A stretch of DNA of 64,000 bases, from positions 62,001 to 126,000 of the forward strand of contig CAYPNP010000010.1 of the NCBI GenBank assembly GCA_964412195.1, read 5' to 3'. The position numbers and the translations under genes are program-made. The notes below the pieces were generated by a model that had not been told where the DNA came from, ran no database searches, and saw nothing but the letters and a program-made list of their open reading frames with translations. Shown here piece by piece: positions 54,374 to 61,788 of this stretch (positions within the stretch are counted from its first letter, which is position 1; each line of letters begins with the position of its first letter). Origin of the DNA: CAYPNP01 sp964412195 (GTDB lineage Bacteria; Acidobacteriota; JAAYUB01).

Positions 54374-55831
54374 TCAAGCCTTGTCGGACTTGTATCCGGC
54401 GGGCCGGGGACGGCTCAGGAGCAGCAGTCCCGCGGCCAGCGCTGCCACGCTGAGCCAGCCGAACCAGTCGCCCCAGCGGCCGTAGAGCGTGCCGCCGGGG
54501 CCGGCCGGCACGGTGCATTCCAGATAGACTTCGTCCGCCTCATCGGAGCGCTTCTCGGCCACGGTCCGGCCACAGGCATCGCTGACGGTCAACCGGCCCT
54601 CCTGGGCCGTCCGGACCACCGCGAATCCGCCCTCCACCCCGCGCAGGACCGCCATGCGCGAGTGCAGCCAGGCGTCCTCCCCGAAGTCCCACGCTGGCAC
54701 GCACATCACCCGTGCTCCTTCGAGGGCGTACCGGCGCGTCCAGGCGGGGAAGTCCATGTCCTTGCAGACCGCCACGCCCGCCGGGACGCCGGCCAGCGGG
54801 AGGACCAGCGGCCGGTTTCCCCCGTGGTAGCCCTCCTCCCACCCCGGCACCAGGAACGCCTTGTCGTACTCCAGGTACCGGCCGTCCGGCGAGAAGACCA
54901 CGGCGAGGTTGCGTTGGGGGTTGATGCCGACCCAGTTCAGCCCGGCAATGACTGAGGAGTCGCCTGCTTGAGCAGTGCTGCTGAAGATTTTATAGACGTC
55001 GGCAGCGTAAGCAGGAGTAACGCCGACAAACTTCTCCGGCAGCACCACCACGCGGGCGCCCCGGGTGGTGAGCGTGGCCGCCCGCCGGGCGTACGCCTCC
55101 GCCACGGGGATCGCCTCGCTCCGCTCCTCCGTCCGGAAGCGGTCCACGGTCCGGTCGGTGACCGCCAGCCCGACGCGGATGGCCGGTCCGCCGGCGGGTT
55201 GCGCCAACCGGAACCACCCGAATCCCAGCGCCAGCAGCAACGGCACGAGGCCCGCCGCCAGCAAGGCCGCCGCGGCAGCCGGCCGGCGGCGCACCTGCCA
55301 GGCCGCCGCCGCGCCGGCCGGCGCCAGGGCCAGCAGGAAGGTGACGCCCCAGATCCCCGCCACCGACGCCACCTGGATCACCGGCAGGAACTCCATCTGG
55401 GAATAGGCCAGGCTGCCGAAGGTCCCGTGCGGGGAGGTCCGCGAGAGCAGGAACTCGTAGGCCGTCCATGCCGCCGGGAAGGCGAAGAGCGCCGGCCACG
55501 GCCCGGCGCGCCGCAGCAGCAGCCGGGCGAAGGTCACCGCCAGGGCAAACGCCGCCGCGGGGGCGACGATGGCCGCCGCCGCCAGGGCCGGCGGGACCAA
55601 CCGGAGCAGGTAGGCCACGAGGTTCAGCTGGCCCAGGGCGAACGCGCCGAGCGCGCCGATCGCCGCGGTCTTCCAGCCCGACCGGAAGGCCAGGAGCAGC
55701 ACGGGGAGAGGGGCGAACCAGGCCAGGGTCCCGATCGGGTGCAGGCCCGTCGAAAAGTAGAACAGCGCGGCCGAAGCCAGCACCGCCCCGACCGCCCACA
55801 ACCCATTGCCCTTCCCCGACTCAGGATCCAT
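54374..55831 (-). CDS. lnt: Apolipoprotein N-acyltransferase
   Basis: Lnt adds the third acyl chain to lipoproteins at the inner membrane. The 485-residue product has about six to seven helices in the first 210 residues, then a nitrilase-fold domain with the Glu-Lys-Cys triad at about E266 (LPEKF), K324 (YDKAFLVPG) and C356 (VAVCKDMDF), and a C-terminal helix. The order fits Lnt, although similarity in the membrane part is modest. The ATG at 55831 has GGGAG upstream and lies within the end of the preceding gene. Confidence 0.85.
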   Translation of the reverse strand: MDPESGKGNGLWAVGAVLASAALFYFSTGLHPIGTLAWFAPLPVLLLAFRSGWKTAAIGALGAFALGQLNLVAYLLRLVPPALAAAAIVAPAAAFALAVTFARLLLRRAGPWPALFAFPAAWTAYEFLLSRTSPHGTFGSLAYSQMEFLPVIQVASVAGIWGVTFLLALAPAGAAAAWQVRRRPAAAAALLAAGLVPLLLALGFGWFRLAQPAGGPAIRVGLAVTDRTVDRFRTEERSEAIPVAEAYARRAATLTTRGARVVVLPEKFVGVTPAYAADVYKIFSSTAQAGDSSVIAGLNWVGINPQRNLAVVFSPDGRYLEYDKAFLVPGWEEGYHGGNRPLVLPLAGVPAGVAVCKDMDFPAWTRRYALEGARVMCVPAWDFGEDAWLHSRMAVLRGVEGGFAVVRTAQEGRLTVSDACGRTVAEKRSDEADEVYLECTVPAGPGGTLYGRWGDWFGWLSVAALAAGLLLLSRPRPAGYKSDKA

Positions 55832-56378
55832 GGAGGTCTCCCGCCTTTTCACTGTCGTCCTTTTCCGCTTCCTTCTTCCAAACGGGCCACGCCGGGGTGT
55901 TCATGAGCGGCCAGAGGATGCCGCGGGGCGTGACCAGCACCATCGGGCCGTTCTTCTCCGGGTCCACGTGCGCCGTGACCGCCTCCTCCTCGAGGCCGGA
56001 AACGTCCCACTTCGGGAAGGGGCACAGGGTGTAGACCGCCCCGAACGGCGCCTCCCCCACCGGCCGGGCGGTCACGATGAGCGCCCCCCTCTGGTTGCCG
56101 TCCAGGCTCAGGCGCACCGGGTGGCCCGGCAGGTCCCGGAGCGCCCGCGTGGCGCGGCGGCACCACCGCGTGCTGGTCCAGGCGGTGTAAACCGCGGCCC
56201 AGAGCAGGCTGGCGCCGATGCCGCCGCGCAGCAGCCAGATCCCCAGCGGGTCGCTCTCGGGTCGGAAGGGCAGGCCGACCGGATAGATGAAGAACAGGCC
56301 GAGCAGGATGAAGATCGGCGACCCCACGAAGAGGTTCAGGCGGACTTTACCGAGCAGTTCCGGGTGGATGTCCTTCAC
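55821..56378 (-). CDS. Membrane protein of unknown function upstream of lnt
   Basis: The 185-residue product has two hydrophobic segments (about 20-40 and 52-72) followed by a soluble part with a conserved-looking FPKWDVSGLEEEAV stretch. No family was recognised. The start was set at GTG 56378 with GGAGGG upstream; upstream in-frame sequence lies in repeats. It overlaps lnt by 11 bases, so the two are likely co-translated. Confidence 0.65.
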   Translation of the reverse strand: MKDIHPELLGKVRLNLFVGSPIFILLGLFFIYPVGLPFRPESDPLGIWLLRGGIGASLLWAAVYTAWTSTRWCRRATRALRDLPGHPVRLSLDGNQRGALIVTARPVGEAPFGAVYTLCPFPKWDVSGLEEEAVTAHVDPEKNGPMVLVTPRGILWPLMNTPAWPVWKKEAEKDDSEKAGDLHGS

Positions 56379-56459
56379 CGGCGGCCCTCCGGGGCAGTTT
56401 TCTGAGAAGGCAATCGTGGAATTGTAGCGCATTCCCCCGGAGAGTGAAAGGCGGCAATC

Positions 56460-56822
56460 CGAATCGGTATCGGAATCGGGGTTGATTTGTGGATTGATGC
56501 CGATACCGATTCCGATACCGGCCCCAATGAGAACGACGGACTTTTTCCGAGAGAGTCGGAGCAAGCGCACAACGTCAGCACCGGCAAGACGGTGAGTGGA
56601 CGGAGTGGTGCGGCGCGGTCCCGGCATGCCGGCGAAATGATACGACTACCAGGATTTCTGGCTGACCGGTCGGATCCGCGGGGATCTGCGTTCATCCGCG
56701 TCCAGGATTGGCTCTGCGTCCTCCGCGCCTCTGCGTGAACTTCCTGATCCGATTACGATTACGATCTCGATTACGATCGACGAGTACGATCGGTCGTCGG
56801 TCATCGGTCATCCGTCGATTGC
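56460..56822. repeat. Repeat modules upstream of lnt operon
   Basis: A palindromic ATCGGTATCGGAATCGG block (56460-56522), a GGATCTGCGTTCATCCGCG stretch (56676-56702), tandem ATTACG/GATTACG units (56750-56790) and GGTCATCGGTCATCCGTC units end about 20 bases from the stop of the second DUF5916 gene. No gene is seen. Confidence 0.8.
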
Positions 56823-56842
56823 GAGCACGAGCACGATGGGGA

Positions 56843-59260
56843 TCAGAGGGTGAAGGCGTACCCCACTTTCATGAAAAACGTCCGGTCGCTCTGCATCAGC
56901 CGGTTGTCCTGCTCGCTGACGTAGTTGTTCAGATAGTCGTCCGAGTACCCCAGGAAGAACACCGTCTGCGGGTTGAGCTTGTACGAGAAGAGCAGCTGGT
57001 TGAAGAGGTGGTGGTACAGCGGCGGATCCGGCGGGTCGATGTAGAGGTCGGCATTGTAGTCGTAGTTCGTGTACTGGCCGGTCCAGCGTACGAAGGCCCG
57101 GTCGTTGAACTGGTACGTGACCGTCGTCTGGGTCAGCCTGGCGGTGTACAGCCGCTCCCCGTACTCCGTCATCCGCTCGAAGGTGTAGCTGAGATCGAAC
57201 TTCAGGTGCTGGCCGAGGTTGTAGATGACGCCGGGATTGATGTTGAACCGCCAGCCGGGCCGGACGTTCGAATAGTCGACCCGGTCCCCCAGGTTGACGT
57301 TGAGGTAGGCGTGGGTGTCCCGGGTGGGCTTCAGGCACTGGTGCAGCTGGAGCACGGTGAGGTTGAACGGCACGTGCTGGTAGACCTCCCGCTTGCGGGT
57401 CAACTGGGCCGTCGTGTGGGACTGGCGCGGCTCGCCCTCGTAGGTAAACGCGACCACCGCCGACCGGTCCAGCAGGTCTCCGCCGTCGGGATCGTTGTGC
57501 TGGACGTACCATCCGGAGAGGACGAACCGCGACCACCAGTCGTTTTCCCCCGGCCGCCAGATGTAATCCATCCCGCCGGCGTACCCGCGGGTGCCCACCT
57601 TGGGCATGAAGCCGAGGTCCGCCCGGAAATCCGTTCCCACCTGGGCGAATTCCCCCCACACGTTCACGTGGCGGGTGGAGTGGCTGTAGACCGCGTCCAT
57701 GGCCCAGTCGCCGAAGTCGCCGGCCGGCTGGTCGTAGTCGACGACGACCTCCCCCGGATAGCGGGTCTTGGAACCGAGCATCTGCACCGTGACGCTGTCC
57801 CGGTCCGAGAAGCGGAGGAAGCCGTCGAAGCCGAAGACGCGGTTGAAATAGTCCTGCCCTTCCCGGTCGGTGAGGAGCGCGCCGAAGGTGTAGTTGTTGC
57901 CCACGTCGTACTTGTAGCGCGCCACGGTGGCGGTGGAATCCATGGCGAGCGAGGTGCCGTCGGAGCCCTGGTTGCCGGGGAAGATCAGGTTGGTGACGGT
58001 GTCCTGCACCACGTACGCGCCGACGGTGTGGTCGCCCTCCTTGCCGGTGAGCTTCAGGCCCCATGAAGGATCGCGCAGGGTACGGGTGTAGACGGCACGG
58101 AGAGGGGTGCTGAAGAAGTCGGAGCCCTCCATGAAGAAGGGCCGCTTCTCCGGGTAGAAGAGGGCGAAAGGCTCGTTGATGTTCACCTGCAGGGCGTCGG
58201 CTTCCACCTGGGAGAAGTCCGGATTGACCGTCCCGGACAGGATCATGTTCGGAGTGATCCCCCAGCGGGCCGTGACGCCGAAGTCGAGCTTCTGCTCCTG
58301 CTTCTCCATGTCCCCGTTCGGGAAATCCGGGCGGGCGTCGCTGCGCGTCCCGGTCACGGTGGGCACCACCTCCAGGTTCCTCCCGGGCGATGCGCCGTCG
58401 AAGCCTTCGATCTTGACGGCCTGGCAGAGATAGCAGTTGTTGTTGCGGTCGCGCGGGAAGAGGCCGAACTGGCGGCTCTGGTCGCGCGGGTAGCCGCGGA
58501 CGGCGTCAAAGCCCCACACCTGCGGACCGGCGGAGCGCTGGAACCGCAGGGACGAGAAGGGCACCCGGATCTCCGCCACCCAGCCCCAGTCGGTGATCTG
58601 GGCGGACGCCTGCCAGATGGCGTCCCACTCGGTGCTCTCGTCGCTGTTCTGGGTCTCGATGAAGTCCGCCTGCACGCCCACCGGGTTGACCAGCAGGGCG
58701 AGGTCGCGGCGCTCGTCGTTGAAGGTGTCCAGGATGACGCCGGCCCAGTCGTCGGCGCCGAAGTTGTCCCGGTCGGCCAGGTGGGCCCGGATGTCCTTGG
58801 GTTTCGGGTCGTGGCACCGGAATCCGAAGTAGACGTTCCGGTCGTCGTAGGCGATCAGCACCTCGGTGCGCGCCGGCGGCGGGGTGTTCTCGCCCGGCCG
58901 CACCTCAAAGTTCAGCTCCATCAGCCGCGCCCGGCGCCAGGCCGGCTCGTCCAGGACGCCGTCCACCTTGATGGCGGACCGGATGCGCGGGATGCGCACC
59001 GGCTTCTTGGTGGCCGCCGCCTCGGCCGGGTCGACGGGCTCCAGCGGCTCCACCGGCTCCAGTGCGTCGGCCGGTTCGGGAGGAACTGGCGGGGCTGGGG
59101 GAGCCACCGTGCAGGGGCCCGGCGCACCGGCCGGCGGGAGGGGAGGAGCAGCCGGATCCGCCGGCCCGGCCCACACCAGCCCGAGCGCAAGCAGGCAGAG
59201 ACAGAAGACGAGGAGCTGCCGCCCGATGGTACGGGTTCCCTTTCCGGTGGTCATGCTCAT
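56843..59260 (-). CDS. Secreted CBM9-like/DUF5916 outer-membrane protein (paralogue)
   Basis: The 805-residue product has a signal peptide (about 14-32), a proline-rich linker (35-85) with Glu/Pro repeats, a CBM9-like domain (about 90-280, VDGVLDEPAW) and a DUF5916 barrel with LFYPEKRPFFMEGSDFF. The C-terminus ends VGYAFTL, typical of outer-membrane barrels. Function is unknown. The ATG at 59260 has AGGAGG upstream. It diverges from the Tat-exported DUF362 gene. It is longer than the 21497 paralogue chiefly by the linker. Confidence 0.88.
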   Translation of the reverse strand: MSMTTGKGTRTIGRQLLVFCLCLLALGLVWAGPADPAAPPLPPAGAPGPCTVAPPAPPVPPEPADALEPVEPLEPVDPAEAAATKKPVRIPRIRSAIKVDGVLDEPAWRRARLMELNFEVRPGENTPPPARTEVLIAYDDRNVYFGFRCHDPKPKDIRAHLADRDNFGADDWAGVILDTFNDERRDLALLVNPVGVQADFIETQNSDESTEWDAIWQASAQITDWGWVAEIRVPFSSLRFQRSAGPQVWGFDAVRGYPRDQSRQFGLFPRDRNNNCYLCQAVKIEGFDGASPGRNLEVVPTVTGTRSDARPDFPNGDMEKQEQKLDFGVTARWGITPNMILSGTVNPDFSQVEADALQVNINEPFALFYPEKRPFFMEGSDFFSTPLRAVYTRTLRDPSWGLKLTGKEGDHTVGAYVVQDTVTNLIFPGNQGSDGTSLAMDSTATVARYKYDVGNNYTFGALLTDREGQDYFNRVFGFDGFLRFSDRDSVTVQMLGSKTRYPGEVVVDYDQPAGDFGDWAMDAVYSHSTRHVNVWGEFAQVGTDFRADLGFMPKVGTRGYAGGMDYIWRPGENDWWSRFVLSGWYVQHNDPDGGDLLDRSAVVAFTYEGEPRQSHTTAQLTRKREVYQHVPFNLTVLQLHQCLKPTRDTHAYLNVNLGDRVDYSNVRPGWRFNINPGVIYNLGQHLKFDLSYTFERMTEYGERLYTARLTQTTVTYQFNDRAFVRWTGQYTNYDYNADLYIDPPDPPLYHHLFNQLLFSYKLNPQTVFFLGYSDDYLNNYVSEQDNRLMQSDRTFFMKVGYAFTL

Positions 59261-59468
59261 CGTCTGCCTCCTGCGAACATCCTGCGGCTTTGCCCATTAA
59301 ACGAAAACGGAACACCGAATGTTGCCCGCCTGGGACGAACCGGCCTTTTTCCGGGACGGAAAAATCAACGAGCCCGTGGACCTGGCCCGACGGCTGGTTC
59401 CGCGGGAATCCAGGTCCAGCCGCGTCCCGGATCGCTTCTGCCCTCTGTGACTCCGCGTGTCAAGGACT

Positions 59469-59531
59469 GGTTCGATTACGATTACGATTGCGATTACGAT
59501 TGCGATTACGATTACGATCACGAGCACGATG
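59469..59531. repeat. ATTACG/ATTGCG tandem repeat
   Basis: About nine hexameric units (GATTAC/GATTGC) are followed by ACGAGCACGATGG. It sits in the divergent gap between the DUF5916 gene and the DUF362 gene. Confidence 0.85.
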
Positions 59532-59603
59532 GACCGGGCAACATCCTCGGCCGGATTTCGTAAAACACGCAGACTCCCCGACCAGTCCGCCAGGAGGTGC
59601 GCG

Positions 59604-60623
59604 ATGACTCCACTGTCCCGCCGGGATTTCATCAAGATGACCGCCTTGGGGACGGCCGCCTTCGCCGGCGGCGGCGCCCTGGCCGCATGCGGCAAAGAGG
59701 CAGGCCTCGGCGATCCGGCGGCCGGGCCGTCTGCCAAGCCGGCCGGCCTTCGGTGGCCGGGCCGGGTGGTCCGGGCCCGCCACCCCGGCGTGTGGCGCGA
59801 CGGCAAGCTCGACCCCGCCGCGCTCCACCGGCTGCTGGACGCCTCCCTGGTACAGCTCACCGGCGTACCCGATCCGCGCCAGGCCTGGTCGGCCCTGTTC
59901 CGGCCGGGCGAGCGCGTCGCCATCAAGGTCAACAGCATCCCCCGCGGCTCCTCCCACGTGGTCCTCGCACTGGCCGCCATCACCTGCCTGCAGGAGGCCG
60001 GGATCAAGCCGGAGGACATCACCCTTTTCGACTGGACCACCGACAGCCTGAGCGACGCCGGCTTCCCGGTCAACCGGAGCGGCGCGGGCGTGCGCTGCTA
60101 CGGCACCGACGGCAACTTAGCCGGCGGCTGGAGCGTCGCCGGCAAGCCGGTGCGGCTCAGCCGGATCCTGACGGACTGCGACGCCCTGATCAACATCCCG
60201 ATCCTGAAAGCCTTCACCGAGGGCGGGATCTCCTTCGCCCTGAAGAACCACTACGGCTCGTTCGACATCCCCTCGGATTTCCACGGGCGGAACTTCGCCG
60301 CCGGCGCCATCGGGGTCAACGGCCTGGCGCCCATCCGCGACAAGACCCGCCTCGTGATCGGCGACATCCTGTCCTGGGAGGCCCGCCACGATGTGACCCA
60401 CTACGCCGTGGTCGGGGGCGCGTCCACCCTGATCGTCAGCGCCGACCCCCTCGCCCACGACCGGGTCGGGGTGCAGGCGGCCACCGAGGCGTTCGCCCCC
60501 TCCGGCGCCAACGTCCGCTCCTTCCAGATGCAGGCCGAGGCGTGGCTGGCGGCCGGGGCGGCGCAGGGCCTGGGCGAGCCCCGCCCCGAGAAGCTCGACA
60601 TCCGGGAAGTCCGCCTGGGCTAG
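59604..60623 (+). CDS. Tat-exported DUF362 lipoprotein
   Basis: The 339-residue product has a Tat signal (SRRDFIKMTALG) ending in LAAC, so it is probably a lipid-anchored protein exported folded. The mature part is a DUF362 domain (VAIKVNS, LINIPILKAF, ISFALKNHYG). The family is often encoded with iron-sulfur proteins, but its activity is unknown and no Cys cluster is visible here. The ATG has AGGAGGT upstream. A DMT transporter gene begins 19 bases after the stop, so the pair may be co-transcribed. Confidence 0.88.
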   Translation: MTPLSRRDFIKMTALGTAAFAGGGALAACGKEAGLGDPAAGPSAKPAGLRWPGRVVRARHPGVWRDGKLDPAALHRLLDASLVQLTGVPDPRQAWSALFRPGERVAIKVNSIPRGSSHVVLALAAITCLQEAGIKPEDITLFDWTTDSLSDAGFPVNRSGAGVRCYGTDGNLAGGWSVAGKPVRLSRILTDCDALINIPILKAFTEGGISFALKNHYGSFDIPSDFHGRNFAAGAIGVNGLAPIRDKTRLVIGDILSWEARHDVTHYAVVGGASTLIVSADPLAHDRVGVQAATEAFAPSGANVRSFQMQAEAWLAAGAAQGLGEPRPEKLDIREVRLG

Positions 60624-60642
60624 TCGACGGAAGGTCAAAACG

Positions 60643-61554
60643 TTGCCACGCCCCTCCGCCGCACCCACCCCCCACGCGCCGCACACCGGGAAACCCGGGC
60701 GGGGGTACCTGCCCCACCTGGCCCTGGCCGCCGGCATCCTCTGCATCGGCTCGACGGCCATCTTCGTCCGCTGGGCCGGCTTGCCGGGCCCGGTGACCGC
60801 GTTCTACCGGTTCCTCATCGCCGCCCTGGCCGTGACGCCGTGGTGGCTGACCCGCCACCGCGAACCGGTCTCGCGGCGGGACGCCGCCCTGATCGTGCTC
60901 GGCGGCGCCTGCTTCGCCGTGGACGTGGCCCTCTGGAACGCGAGCCTGCTGCGCATCCCCGCCGCCACCTCCACGTTGCTGACCAACTGCGCGCCGCTGT
61001 GGATCGGCCTGGCCTCCATGCTCTTCTTCGGCGAGCGCCTGCACGGCCGGTTCTGGGGCGGCCTGGCCCTGGCCCTGACCGGGATGTCCTGCCTCGTCGG
61101 GCCGGCGGCGTGGCTGAAGCTCTCCTTCGACCCCGGCGTCTTCATGGCGGTCGGCTCCAGCCTCCTCTACGCCACGTACCTCCTGGTGACCCGGCGGGTG
61201 CGCGCCCGCGTCGGCACGGTGGCCTTCATGGGCGTCTCCGTGCTGACGGCGACGGCGGCGATGCTGGCGGTCAGCCTGGCGATGGGTCTCCCGCTGTGGG
61301 GCTTTTCGGCCCGGACCTGGCTCTGCCTGGGCGTGATCGGCATCATCGGCCACCTCAGCGGCTGGCTGGCCATCAACTACGCCCTGGGCCACCTGCCGGC
61401 CGGCCCCGTCTCGGTCAGCCTGCTGGGGCAGGCGGTGGTGACGGCGCTGCTGGCCATCCCGCTGCTGGGCGAGGGGCTGAGCCTCTACCAGATCGCCGGC
61501 GGCAGCCTGGTCCTCGCCGGGATCTACCTGGCGAATCCCCGCCGCCGGACATGA
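60643..61554 (+). CDS. DMT-superfamily (EamA) transporter
   Basis: The 303-residue protein has about ten helices in two EamA halves. The first half includes FYRFLIAALAVTPWW and ATSTLLTNCAPLWIGL; the second ends in SVSLLGQAVVTALLAIPLLGEGL. The substrate (amino acid, sugar or drug) cannot be read. The start is TTG at 60643 with AAGGT upstream; no ATG lies close to the family N-terminus. Confidence 0.88.
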   Translation: MPRPSAAPTPHAPHTGKPGRGYLPHLALAAGILCIGSTAIFVRWAGLPGPVTAFYRFLIAALAVTPWWLTRHREPVSRRDAALIVLGGACFAVDVALWNASLLRIPAATSTLLTNCAPLWIGLASMLFFGERLHGRFWGGLALALTGMSCLVGPAAWLKLSFDPGVFMAVGSSLLYATYLLVTRRVRARVGTVAFMGVSVLTATAAMLAVSLAMGLPLWGFSARTWLCLGVIGIIGHLSGWLAINYALGHLPAGPVSVSLLGQAVVTALLAIPLLGEGLSLYQIAGGSLVLAGIYLANPRRRT

Positions 61555-61555
61555 T

Positions 61556-61705
61556 TGCGGATTTCGGATTGCGGATTGCGGATTGAAACCCTTTCGTGTG
61601 TTTCGTGTATTTGGTGGACCATTCTGCGGATTGCGGATTGCTTTGAAACTTCCAATTGCAAATTTCAGATTTCAAATTCGTGTGTTTCGAGAATTTCGTG
61701 GTTCC
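61556..61705. repeat. GCGGATTGCGG and TTTCGTGTGTTTCG repeat modules
   Basis: Repeated GGATTGCGGATTG units surround TTTCGTGTGTTTCGTGTATTT and a TTCGTGTGTTTCGAGAATTTCG copy. The region lies after the transporter and before the kinase promoter; no gene is seen. Confidence 0.8.
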
Positions 61706-61753
61706 CCTTCCTTGACGAGGTTTTTCCAGTGGCTATCGCGCGTCCCGGCCGCA

Positions 61754-61782
61754 TTGCTTCCGTAGTCAATTCCGGTTAGAAT
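61754..61782 (+). promoter_or_regulatory. Promoter of the kinase gene, possibly leaderless
   Basis: TTGCTT (61754-61759) and TAGAAT (61777-61782) are 17 bases apart, and the ATG begins six bases after the -10. Transcription would start at about the A of the ATG, with no room for a ribosome binding site. Confidence 0.65.
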
Positions 61783-61788
61783 CGGCGC